From contig JBFWTJ010000016.1 in the NCBI GenBank assembly GCA_050247895.1, positions 1-23,021 of the forward strand: a DNA stretch of 23,021 nucleotides, read 5' to 3'. The DNA comes from CAVPEW01 sp050247895. Lineage in GTDB: Bacteria; Actinomycetota; Acidimicrobiia; Acidimicrobiales; VFJN01. A program made the translations under genes and the position numbers. Positions 8,690 through 15,125 of the stretch are shown here, piece after piece. Within the stretch, counting starts at the first letter, position 1, and every line of letters begins with the position of its first letter. The notes beneath the pieces were generated by a model. That model made no database searches. It was not told the origin of the DNA and worked only from the letters and a program-made list of their open reading frames with translations.

Positions 8690-8778
8690 GCGGGCCCACG
8701 GACGGTGAATCGACGGCTGGCCCGCCAGCTGCACCGGCCTCAGACCCGGAACGAAACGAACAGCGAGAAGGTGCGTCT

Positions 8779-9726
8779 GTGCCCAAGGAGCGCGTCGAGC
8801 GAGACGAAGAAGATCTCGTACGGCTCTACCTCACCGACATCGGCCAGTACCCGCTGCTGACCAAGGACGACGAGGTTCGCCTGGCGCAGCTGATCGAGAC
8901 CGGGAACGAGGCCCGGGCCATCCTCGATCTGGGCAGCGAGAACGGCAAGCCGCTGTCGCCGGCCCGCAAGCGGGAGGTCCGCCGGGCGTCACGCGACGGC
9001 GAGACCGCCGAGCGCACGTTCGTGCAGTCGAACCTCCGGCTGGTGGTCTCGATCGCCAAGAAGTACCAGGCGTCCGGCCTGCCGCTGCTCGACCTGATCC
9101 AGGAGGGCAACCTCGGCCTGATGCACGCGGTCGAGAAGTTCGACTGGCGCAAGGGCTTCAAGTTCTCCACCTACGCCACCTGGTGGATCCGCCAGGCCAT
9201 CACCCGCGGCATCGCCAACACCGGGCGGACCATCCGCCTGCCGGTGCACGCCGGCGACACGCTGGCCCGGCTGCAGAAGGCCCGGGCCCGGCTGGAGCTG
9301 AAGCTCGGCCGGCCGGCGACGCTCGCCGAGCTGTCGGCCGAGGTCGAGATGCCCGAGGACAAGGTCACCGAGGCGCTGCGCTTCGCCGCCGAGCCGCTGT
9401 CCCTGTCCGAGCCGCTGCGCGAGGACGGCGACGCCGAGCTGGGCGACGTGGTCGAGGACCGGTCGGCCGAGTCGCCCTTCGAGGTGGCGGCCACCGCTCT
9501 GCTGCCCGAGGAGATCAACCGCCTGCTGGCCCCGCTCGACGATCGCGAGCGGGAGATCCTCAAGCTGCGCTTCGGGCTGGACCGGGGCGAGCCGCGCACC
9601 CTCGAAGAGGTCGGCGAGCACTTCAACCTGACCCGGGAGCGGATCCGCCAGATCGAGGCCCGGGCCATGTCCAAGCTCCGCCACCCCTCCTCGGACACCG
9701 GCGCCCGCGACCTCCTCGCGGTCTGA
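8779..9726 (+). CDS. RNA polymerase sigma factor of the sigma-70 (RpoD/SigA) family
   Basis: The 315-aa protein carries the ordered sigma-70 regions. Region 1.2 is DLVRLYLTDIGQYPLLTKDDE; region 2 is ERTFVQSNLRLVVSIAKKYQ and LPLLDLIQEGNLGLMHAVEKFD. The region 2.3/2.4 DNA-melting and -10-binding helix, FSTYATWWIRQAITR, lies near residues 130-145. Region 3 (IRLPVHAGDTLARL) and the region 4.2 helix-turn-helix (TLEEVGEHFNLTRERIRQIE) follow near 275-295. The -10-recognition helix is of housekeeping type. There is no long acidic region 1.1, so it may be a group 2 (SigB/HrdA-like) paralogue rather than the essential factor; the window cannot decide. GTG 8779 is preceded by AGAAGG at 8765-8770 with an 8-nt spacer. 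Confidence 0.93.
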   Translation: MPKERVERDEEDLVRLYLTDIGQYPLLTKDDEVRLAQLIETGNEARAILDLGSENGKPLSPARKREVRRASRDGETAERTFVQSNLRLVVSIAKKYQASGLPLLDLIQEGNLGLMHAVEKFDWRKGFKFSTYATWWIRQAITRGIANTGRTIRLPVHAGDTLARLQKARARLELKLGRPATLAELSAEVEMPEDKVTEALRFAAEPLSLSEPLREDGDAELGDVVEDRSAESPFEVAATALLPEEINRLLAPLDDREREILKLRFGLDRGEPRTLEEVGEHFNLTRERIRQIEARAMSKLRHPSSDTGARDLLAV

Positions 9727-9738
9727 GCCCCCGGCGCT

Positions 9739-9754
9739 CCCGTCCCCGGACGGG
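9739..9754 (+). terminator. Hairpin after the sigma factor gene
   Basis: CCCGTCC-CC-GGACGGG starts 12 nt after the stop codon. It is a short perfect inverted repeat without a T-tract, and probably ends the sigma transcript before the small downstream unit begins. Confidence 0.45.
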
Positions 9755-9785
9755 GCCGGCTCGGGACGGCGAGCTCAGGCGTGGC

Positions 9786-9791
9786 TACGCT
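9786..9791 (+). promoter_or_regulatory. Leaderless-type -10 before the 24-codon ORF
   Basis: TACGCT, then eight bases (GCGGTCCC), then ATG at 9800. It is the same hexamer as at nadE and ybaB. No Shine-Dalgarno sequence is present. Confidence 0.45.
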
Positions 9792-9799
9792 GCGGTCCC

Positions 9800-9874
9800 A
9801 TGAAGAAGCTCCTGCTGCTCATCGTCTTCGCCGGGCTCGCGACCCTCGTGGTCAAGAAGGCCCGGGCGGTCTGA
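9800..9874 (+). CDS. 24-residue single-span membrane peptide (small ORF)
   Basis: The ORF reads MKKLLLLIVFAGLATLVVKK then ARAV and a TGA. Two Lys, about 15 hydrophobic residues and a Lys-Lys-Ala-Arg end make a classic single membrane anchor with positive flanks. Support for it being real: a TACGCT -10 eight bases before the ATG, and a perfect 11-bp hairpin three bases after the stop, so promoter, ORF and terminator fit in about 120 bp. Its start resembles the N-terminus of the small actinobacterial DLW-39 family, but the DLW-containing tail is absent. It overlaps the 3' end of the opposing HAD gene by 23 nt. The function is unknown. A chance ORF in GC-rich DNA is possible, though poly-Leu after Met-Lys-Lys with a promoter makes this less likely. 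Confidence 0.5.
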   Translation: MKKLLLLIVFAGLATLVVKKARAV

Positions 9875-10754
9875 ACCGGCTCCCCGGCATCCACGCCGGG
9901 GAGCCCACGCCGACACGGACGTTCCGAGGCTGCGCTGCCGACCGGTCCAACACGGGCGGCAGCGCAGCGCCGCGCCGGGACGCAAGGCGCCGCCAGGCGA
10001 CCCCCGCACCGACCAGCGCCACGGCGACCGAGCCGGCTCCGGTGGTGAGCGCCCACCGGCTCGGCATGGCCCGCCGATCCCTCAGGGTGACCCGGCTGGT
10101 GTAGTGGCGGACCTCCCAGCCCAACCGACCGGCCTCCCGGGCCAGGTCCCGGTCCGGGTTCACCGCGACGGCGTTGCCCACGGCGCTGAGCATGGGCACG
10201 TCGGTGAACGAGTCGGAGTAGGCCCACGAGCTGCCGAGGTCGAGGCCGTCGCGGGCCGCCACGTCCCGGACGGCGATGGCCTTCTCCGGGCCGTAGACGT
10301 AGCGCTCGGTGCGGCCGGTGTACCGGCCCTCGACGACCTCGGCCCGGGTGGCGATGGCCTCGTCGACGCCGATCCAGCGGGCGATCGGGGCGACGATCTC
10401 CTCCGGTGACGCCGAGACGATGAAGACCTTGTGGCCCCGGGCCCGGTGCCAGCGGATCCGCTCCAGCGCCTCGTCGAAGATGATCGGCTCGATGACCTCC
10501 TCGAGGGTCTCGCGCACGATCTCGCTGATCTCGCTCTGCTCCCATCCCGCGGTCAGGCGGAGCACGGACTCCCGGATCCGCTCGAGCCGGTCGGCGGAGG
10601 CCCCCATCCGGGCGAAGACGAACTGGCCCCAGGCGGCGCGGACCAGCGCCGGGCGCGACAGCAGGCCGGCTCGCTGGAGCGGCCGACTGAACGCGGCGAG
10701 CGACGCCTTGGCGATGACCGTCTTGTCGAGGTCGAAGAACGCGGCGACGCGCAC
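9852..10754 (-). CDS. HAD-IB family (SerB-like) hydrolase with C-terminal membrane anchor
   Basis: This is a putative phosphatase of the haloacid dehalogenase superfamily, subfamily IB; the substrate is unknown. Motif I is FFDLDKTVIAKAS with nucleophile D8 and D10; motif II is KVFIVSAS; motif III is GPEKAIAV with the Lys; the last acidic motif is AYSDSFTDVPML. Near the C-terminus, WALTTGAGSVAVALVGAGVAW looks like a membrane span followed by an Arg-rich tail. The start is taken as GTG 10754 (VRVAAFFDLDKT) because TACCCT lies six bases upstream; a longer ORF would add 27 low-complexity residues. About 300 aa. It is divergent from the Tad operon, as is its probable counterpart Rv3661 next to Rv3660c. 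The 3' end overlaps the small ORF in antisense. Confidence 0.88.
   Translation of the reverse strand: MRVAAFFDLDKTVIAKASLAAFSRPLQRAGLLSRPALVRAAWGQFVFARMGASADRLERIRESVLRLTAGWEQSEISEIVRETLEEVIEPIIFDEALERIRWHRARGHKVFIVSASPEEIVAPIARWIGVDEAIATRAEVVEGRYTGRTERYVYGPEKAIAVRDVAARDGLDLGSSWAYSDSFTDVPMLSAVGNAVAVNPDRDLAREAGRLGWEVRHYTSRVTLRDRRAMPSRWALTTGAGSVAVALVGAGVAWRRLASRRGAALPPVLDRSAAQPRNVRVGVGSPAWMPGSRFRPPGPS
9878..9905 (+). terminator. 11-bp perfect hairpin ending the small-ORF transcript
   Basis: GGCTCCCCGGC (9878-9888), loop ATCCAC and GCCGGGGAGCC (9895-9905). It starts three bases after the small ORF's stop codon and lies inside the 3' coding part of the HAD gene, so it must be tolerated as codons there. 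Confidence 0.55.
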
Positions 10755-10760
10755 AGGTCG

Positions 10761-10766
10761 AGGGTA
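10761..10766 (-). promoter_or_regulatory. Leaderless-type -10 of the HAD-IB gene
   Basis: On the minus strand, TACCCT, then CGACCT, then GTG. The six-base spacing puts the transcription start at the start codon. Confidence 0.5.
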
Positions 10767-10777
10767 ACGGCAACCTG

Positions 10778-10818
10778 AAAACGAGAGCTGGCGACCGGGT
10801 GAACCCCGGTCGCCAGCT
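10778..10818 (-). terminator. 14-bp intrinsic-terminator hairpin with T-tract, facing the HAD gene
   Basis: On the minus strand, AGCTGGCGACCGGG (10818-10805), loop GTTCA and a perfectly complementary arm (10799-10786), then CTCGTTTTC. This is the most convincing intrinsic terminator in the window, in a region where leftward transcription would otherwise enter the HAD gene 24 nt further on. No annotated gene ends here, so it implies a short leftward transcript or an attenuator. Confidence 0.6.
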
Positions 10819-10839
10819 ACCCTGCCAACACAAGACATT

Positions 10840-10868
10840 AGGTAACCCTAACTGGGCGCTCCCGTCAA
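10840..10868 (-). promoter_or_regulatory. Leftward sigma-70 promoter overlapped by an iron-box-like sequence
   Basis: On the minus strand, TTGACG (10868-10863), a 17-nt spacer and TTACCT (10845-10840) form a well-spaced promoter. The segment 10856-10838 matches the DtxR/IdeR iron-box consensus at 13 of 19 positions by manual alignment, and it covers the -10. Transcription would start near 10833 and meet the hairpin at 10818-10786 at once. Confidence 0.4.
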
Positions 10869-10873
10869 GCCCC

Positions 10874-10902
10874 TTGTGCCGGGACCGGCCCATCGCTACG
10901 GT
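10874..10902 (+). promoter_or_regulatory. Candidate promoter of the Tad operon
   Basis: TTGTGC (10874-10879), a 17-nt spacer and TACGGT (10897-10902). It leaves a leader of about 60 nt in which CCCGATG (10919-10925) can pair with CATCGGG (10955-10961), partly covering the GGGAGG ribosome-binding site (10959-10964) and enclosing an inner GCGCC-CTGA-GGCGC hairpin. Confidence 0.45.
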
Positions 10903-10969
10903 CCCGGGCCCGGCTTCCCCCGATGCCCGCGCTGCGCCCTGAGGCGCGCACCCCCATCGGGAGGTCCCC

Positions 10970-11614
10970 GTGCTCGTCGCCTGCTGGTCCGTGAAGGGCG
11001 GCACCGGCACCACCGTCGTCGCCACCACCTTGGCCCTGCTCGCCCGCCGCGGGTCCGGAGGGGCGCTGCTGGCCGACCTCGCCGGCGATGCCGCTGCCGC
11101 GCTCGGCGTGGCCGAGCCGCCCTCGCCCGGGATCGCCGGGTGGCTGGCGGCCGGGTCGGACGTGCCCGCCGACGGACTGGCCCGCCTCGAGGTGCCCGTG
11201 GCCGAGGGGCTCGCGCTGCTGCCCCGGGGCGAGGGCCCGCTGGGGACCGAGCGGGCCGACGTCCTCGCCGCACTGCTGGCGACCGACGGGCGCGCCGTCG
11301 TCGCCGACTGCGGCACCGACCTCGACGGCGCCGCGCTGGCGGTCGCCGGCGCGGCGACCCGCTCGGTCCTGGTCATCCGCCCGTGCTTCCTGGCCCTCCG
11401 CCGCATCCGCCACGCGGTCCTGCGGCCCTCGGAGGTGGTCCTGGTCGACGAGCCCGGCCGGGCCCTGCACGCCCGTGACGTCGAGGACGTGGTCGGCGCC
11501 CCGATCGTCGCCCGGGTCCCCTACGACCCCGGCGTGGCCCGGGCCGTCGACGCCGGACTGCTGTCCGCCCGCCTGCCCCGCAGCCTCCAACGGGAGCTCA
11601 GCGGTGCGGCCTGA
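10970..11614 (+). CDS. CpaE/Ssd-like MinD-superfamily protein of the Tad locus
   Basis: The first gene of the Tad operon: 214 aa, a P-loop ATPase fold related to MinD/ParA and to CpaE/TadZ, which place the secretion apparatus at the cell envelope. The N-terminus reads MLVACWSVKGGTGTTVVATTLALL. The signature Lys of the deviant Walker A (KGG) is present, but the second Lys of KGGxGKT is replaced by Thr. VVADCGTDLDGAAL follows as a Walker-B-like strand. It lacks the N-terminal receiver-like domain of long CpaE proteins and is much shorter than mycobacterial Ssd. GTG 10970 has GGGAGG six bases upstream. The stop overlaps the start of the ATPase gene. ATP hydrolysis is doubtful; a scaffolding role is inferred. 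Confidence 0.8.
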   Translation: MLVACWSVKGGTGTTVVATTLALLARRGSGGALLADLAGDAAAALGVAEPPSPGIAGWLAAGSDVPADGLARLEVPVAEGLALLPRGEGPLGTERADVLAALLATDGRAVVADCGTDLDGAALAVAGAATRSVLVIRPCFLALRRIRHAVLRPSEVVLVDEPGRALHARDVEDVVGAPIVARVPYDPGVARAVDAGLLSARLPRSLQRELSGAA

Positions 11615-12764
11615 CCTCGACGAGCTGCGCGACCGGGTCCACCGCGAGCTGGTGGTGGCCGACCCCGCGTCGGTGGCCGACCCGGTCCGGGTGCGCGCCG
11701 CGATCCGGGCCGCGGTCCCCCTGATGCCCGACGCCGAGGTCGAGCTGGTCACCACCAGGGTCCTGGACCGGACACGGGGCCTGGGCCCGCTGGCGCCGCT
11801 GCTGGCCGACCCCGAGGTGACCGAGGTGATGGTCAACGGGCCCGGCCGGCCGGTCTGGGTCGAGCGGCGAGGGCGGCTCGAGCGGACCGGGGTCGTGCTC
11901 GACGAGCCCACCATCGACCTCGTCGTCGAGCGGATCGTCGCCCCGCTGGGGCGCCGGGTCGACCGCACCGCGCCCCTGGTCGACGCCCGGCTGGCCGACG
12001 GCTCGCGGGTCAACGTCGTGGTCCGTCCCCTGGCCGTAGACGGGGCGTGCCTCACGATCCGCCGCTTCGGCACCCGCACCCGGCGGCTGGCCGAGATCTG
12101 CGCCCCGCCCGTCGCCGCCCTGCTGGCCTGGGCCGTGCGAGCCGGCCAGAACGTGGTGGTCAGCGGCGGCACGGGTGCGGGCAAGACCACCCTCCTCAAC
12201 GCCCTGGCCGCCGAGCTGCCCCCCGCCGAGCGGATCGTGACCGTGGAGGACGCCGCCGAGCTGCGGCTCCCGGGCGACCACGTGGTCCGCCTGGAGGCCC
12301 GCCCGGCGACCGCCGACGGCCTCGGAGCGGTGACGATCCGCGAGCTGGTCCGCAACTCGCTGCGGATGCGGCCCGACCGGATCGTGGTGGGCGAGGTCCG
12401 AGGGCCCGAGGCGCTCGAGATGGTCCAGGCCATGAACACCGGGCACGAGGGCTCGCTCACCACCTGCCACGCCAACAGCCCGCTCGACGCGCTCCGCCGG
12501 CTCGAGACCATGGTCCTGTCCAGCGACGTCGATCTGCCCATCCAGGCTGTGCGCGACCACCTGGCCGCGTCGGTCGACCTGGTCGTGCAGATCGCCCGCC
12601 TGGGAGGCGGCGGTCGAGGCGTGACCGCGGTCGGCGAGGTGGCCGGTGGGCCCACGGGCCTGGGTGTCGAGCTCCTGGCCGACGGCCGCCGCGTCCACCG
12701 CCTACCGGGACGAGCAGCCCGCCGGCCGGGCGCGCCCGACCCCGACCCGGGCTGGCTGTCGTGA
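11604..12764 (+). CDS. tadA: TadA/CpaF-type secretion ATPase
   Basis: Hexameric ATPase of the VirB11/GspE superfamily that powers Flp pilus assembly or secretion from the cytoplasmic face. The 386-aa protein has an N-terminal helical domain and the PLLADPEVTEVMVNGPGRPVWVE segment typical of CpaF. Walker A (SGGTGAGKTTLLNAL) lies near residue 190. VEDAAELRLP, the Walker B strand RPDRIVVGEVRGPEA and the His box TGHEGSLTTCHANSP follow. The GTG start overlaps the preceding stop by 11 nt, has GGGAG upstream, and is chosen because the ATPase family begins at this helical domain. Its TGA overlaps the tadB start (GTGA). This is the pilus ATPase and is unrelated to the tRNA deaminase of the same symbol at 22530. 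Confidence 0.95.
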   Translation: MRPDLDELRDRVHRELVVADPASVADPVRVRAAIRAAVPLMPDAEVELVTTRVLDRTRGLGPLAPLLADPEVTEVMVNGPGRPVWVERRGRLERTGVVLDEPTIDLVVERIVAPLGRRVDRTAPLVDARLADGSRVNVVVRPLAVDGACLTIRRFGTRTRRLAEICAPPVAALLAWAVRAGQNVVVSGGTGAGKTTLLNALAAELPPAERIVTVEDAAELRLPGDHVVRLEARPATADGLGAVTIRELVRNSLRMRPDRIVVGEVRGPEALEMVQAMNTGHEGSLTTCHANSPLDALRRLETMVLSSDVDLPIQAVRDHLAASVDLVVQIARLGGGGRGVTAVGEVAGGPTGLGVELLADGRRVHRLPGRAARRPGAPDPDPGWLS

Positions 12765-13717
12765 CGCCGCGCACCACGCCGCCGGCCGGGCAGCCACGGC
12801 CGGCGCACGATCGTCTCGACGGGTCGCGCCGGACGGGCGCGAGCAGCGCCGACGGCTGGGGTCCCCCGGTCCCTGCACCACGCGCCGCACCGACCGGGCG
12901 GCCACGGCCCGGGCCGAACCGCCTCGGCCCGTCCCGCCGGACGGACGCGGTCGTGCCCGACGGGCGGCGCCCCCCGCTGGCCGAGGCGCTGGCCCGGGCC
13001 GGCCTCCGGGGCGGTGACGTCGTCGTGCGCCGGGTCCGGTGGGCCGCGGCGGGCCTGCCCGGACTGGCCACGGCACTGGCCGGTCCGGCGGCGGGGATCG
13101 TCCTCGCCGTGGTGGCCGCGGGCCTGACCGTGGCACCGGGACCGCAGCTGGCCCTCACCCTGCTCGACCGCCGGGACGCCGCCCGCCGCGACGCCGACCT
13201 GCCCGCGGCGCTGGAGGTGGCCGCGGCCGCGCTGCGGTCGGGCGCCGCGCTGCCCACCGCGGTGCGCGACGCGGCCGCCGCCGCCACCGGCCCGCTCGCC
13301 GCCGAGCTGGCCGAGGTCGTGGCCACCGTCGACTCGGGTACGCCGCTGGGCGAGGCGGTCGAGGCGTGGCGGGTCCGGGCCGGGTCACCCGTCGTCGACC
13401 TGGCGACCGCCGCCCTGGTCCTGGCGGCCGAGGCCGGTGGGCCGGTCGCCCGGGCCCTGGACGCGGTGGCCGGGTCGCTGCGGGAGCGGCGGGAGACCGC
13501 GGCCGAGGCGGCGTCCCTGGCCACACAGGCCAAGGCATCGGCCGCGGTGCTGGCGGTGGCACCCCTGGCCTTCGCCGGCCTCACCGCGATGGCCGATCCC
13601 GAGGCGGCATCCTTCCTCGTCGGGAGCGCCGCGGGGGCCGCGTGCCTGGCCGGGGGCACCGCGCTGCTCGGACTGGGTGCCGCCTGGATGGCCCGCATCG
13701 TGCGAGCGGCGACGTGA
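12761..13717 (+). CDS. tadB: TadB-like inner-membrane platform protein
   Basis: A type II secretion F-domain protein that partners TadC and the ATPase in the membrane. 318 aa, GTG start in a four-base GTGA overlap with the ATPase stop. The first 80 or so residues are a Pro/Arg-rich cytoplasmic tail made of two imperfect 36-residue tandem copies. A hydrophobic stretch follows around residues 95-130, then the cytoplasmic helical T2SSF domain (DLPAALEVAAAALRSGAALP, SGTPLGEAVEAW) and two C-terminal spans (AVLAVAPLAFAGLTAM and SFLVGSAAGAACLAGGTALLGL). The length is usual for the family, but the repeated tail is not. It overlaps tadC by GTGA, so tight coupling is expected. Confidence 0.88.
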   Translation: MTPRTTPPAGQPRPAHDRLDGSRRTGASSADGWGPPVPAPRAAPTGRPRPGPNRLGPSRRTDAVVPDGRRPPLAEALARAGLRGGDVVVRRVRWAAAGLPGLATALAGPAAGIVLAVVAAGLTVAPGPQLALTLLDRRDAARRDADLPAALEVAAAALRSGAALPTAVRDAAAAATGPLAAELAEVVATVDSGTPLGEAVEAWRVRAGSPVVDLATAALVLAAEAGGPVARALDAVAGSLRERRETAAEAASLATQAKASAAVLAVAPLAFAGLTAMADPEAASFLVGSAAGAACLAGGTALLGLGAAWMARIVRAAT

Positions 13718-14433
13718 CCGTCCACCCGGCCCTCGTGGCGGCCGCCCTGCTGGCCGGCGGCCTCATGGTCCTGGTCGTGCCGGCGCCCCCCGACCGCCTC
13801 GCCTCGCTGGGACGACCCGCCCGCGAACGGCCGGGCGTCCGGGACCGTGCCGCCGGGCGCCACCTGCTGGTCGGCATCGGCCTGGTCGCCACGCTCGTGG
13901 TCGTCCCGCCCCTGGCGCTCGGTGTGGTCCTGTGGGCCTGGGCCCGGCCCCGGTTGGCCGTCCGCCGCCACGACGAGGCCCGCGCCCGAGCCGTGGAGTC
14001 CTCGCTGCCCGATGTCGTCGACCTCCTCGCCCTGTGCGGCGCGGCGGGCTGGTCGCTGCCGCTCGCGGTGCCACTGGTGGCCTCCCACATGGTCGGGCCG
14101 GTCCCCGGGGCGCTGGGGTCCGCCCACGAGCTGGCCGGGCGCGGCGTGCCCCTGGCCGACGCCCTGGTGGCCTCGCTACGCCCCCTGGGCGACCGAGCCG
14201 CCGCGCTCGGTCACGTCCTGGCCGACCACCTCCGCTACGGCAGCGCCCTGGAGCCGAGCCTCGAGCGCCTCGAGCTCGAGCTCCGGCTCCACCGCCGCCG
14301 GCAGGCCGAACGGCGGGCCCGCCGGGTCCCGGTCCGCCTGATCCTCCCCCTGGTGACGTGCACGCTCCCGGCGTTCGGCCTGCTGACCGTGGTGCCGCTC
14401 CTCGTCGGGTCCCTTCGCTCGCTCTCGCTCTGA
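13714..14433 (+). CDS. tadC: TadC-like inner-membrane platform protein
   Basis: The second T2SSF protein of the Tad machine, 239 aa. An N-terminal span (ALVAAALLAGGLMVLVV) and a second one (LLVGIGLVATLVVVPPLALGVVLWAW) precede the cytoplasmic helical domain (SSLPDVVDLLALCGAAGWSL, GRGVPLADALVASL, YGSALEPSLERL). It ends with RVPVRLILPLVTCTLPAFGLLTVVPLLVGSL, the usual C-terminal span of the family. GTG start in a GTGA overlap with tadB. A 63-nt gap with a hairpin follows before the pilin gene. Confidence 0.88.
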   Translation: MTVHPALVAAALLAGGLMVLVVPAPPDRLASLGRPARERPGVRDRAAGRHLLVGIGLVATLVVVPPLALGVVLWAWARPRLAVRRHDEARARAVESSLPDVVDLLALCGAAGWSLPLAVPLVASHMVGPVPGALGSAHELAGRGVPLADALVASLRPLGDRAAALGHVLADHLRYGSALEPSLERLELELRLHRRRQAERRARRVPVRLILPLVTCTLPAFGLLTVVPLLVGSLRSLSL

Positions 14434-14446
14434 GCGGCTCGCGCTC

Positions 14447-14461
14447 GGCACCTCCGGTGCC
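14447..14461 (+). terminator. Small hairpin between tadC and the Flp pilin gene
   Basis: GGCACC-TCC-GGTGCC, 14 nt after the tadC stop. It may be a partial terminator or an RNA-stabilising stem that lets pilin mRNA levels differ from those of the machinery genes. There is no T-tract. Confidence 0.3.
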
Positions 14462-14496
14462 CACCACTGCACACACGGATCCTCGGAGGTTCCAAC

Positions 14497-14721
14497 ATGC
14501 TCAAGGTCCTCGTCACTCTCCAGCTCTGCGCCACCGGCGCCGCGGACCGGCTCCGCGCCCGCCTGTCGGACGAGCGGGGCCAGTCCACCGCCGAGTACGC
14601 CCTGGTGCTGCTCGGCGCCGCGGCCGTGGCCATGCTGCTGGTCGGCTGGGCCGGCAAGACCGACAAGATCGGCAAGCTGCTCAACGGCGTCGTCGACCAG
14701 GTCATGGGCAAGGTCGGCTGA
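14497..14721 (+). CDS. Flp-type / DUF4244 pilin-like protein
   Basis: A 74-aa prepilin-like protein. A charged leader ends in DERGQSTAEYALVLLGAAAV. The expected prepilin peptidase cut is after G28, leaving Q29 at the start and E33 at position +5, followed directly by a hydrophobic helix of about 19 residues, as in class III (Flp) signal peptides. The C-terminal part (TDKIGKLLNGVVDQVMGKVG) matches the DUF4244 actinobacterial family represented by Rv3656c. The ATG has a strong GGAGG (14485-14489) seven bases upstream, the best ribosome-binding site of the operon, which fits a highly expressed structural subunit. Confidence 0.88.
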   Translation: MLKVLVTLQLCATGAADRLRARLSDERGQSTAEYALVLLGAAAVAMLLVGWAGKTDKIGKLLNGVVDQVMGKVG

Positions 14722-14723
14722 GG

Positions 14724-15125
14724 ATGCACGTGGCTGGCGAACACGGCACCCGGCGCCACGGCGCACGCGACGGCGGGCAGTCCACGGTGGAGCTGGCGCT
14801 CCTGCTCCCCGTGGTCGTCGTCCTGCTGCTCGCCGTCCTCCAGGTCGCGCTCGTGGCCCGCGACCTCGTGCTCGTCAGCCACGCCACCCGCGAGGCGGCC
14901 CGGGCCGCCGCCGTCGGCGAGGACGCCCTCGACGCGGCCCGGGCCGGCGGCGGGCTGGAGGCCGACCGGTTGCAGGTCACCGTGCGGGGTGGCCGCGAGC
15001 CCGGCGACAGGGCCACGGTGACCGTGCGCTACCGGGCGCCGACCGAGGTCCCGCTGGTGGGCCGGCTCCTGCCCGACGTCCCGCTCACGAGCACGGCCCG
15101 GGCCCGGGTCGAGAAGGGACGGTGA
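14724..15125 (+). CDS. tadE: TadE-like minor pseudopilin
   Basis: A 133-aa protein starting two bases after the pilin stop, with AAGG inside the pilin end as a likely ribosome-binding site. The N-terminus reads RDGGQSTVELALLLPVVVV: cleavage after G18 would leave Q19 and E23 at +5, followed by a membrane helix (VVVVLLLAVLQVALVARDLVLV) and an extracytoplasmic beta-rich domain (RLQVTVRGGREPGD, ATVTVRYRAPTEVPLVGRLL). TadE proteins are minor pseudopilins. Its last 41 bases overlap the convergent helicase 3' end. The second TadE-like (Rv3654c) gene found in mycobacteria is missing here. Confidence 0.87.
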   Translation: MHVAGEHGTRRHGARDGGQSTVELALLLPVVVVLLLAVLQVALVARDLVLVSHATREAARAAAVGEDALDAARAGGGLEADRLQVTVRGGREPGDRATVTVRYRAPTEVPLVGRLLPDVPLTSTARARVEKGR

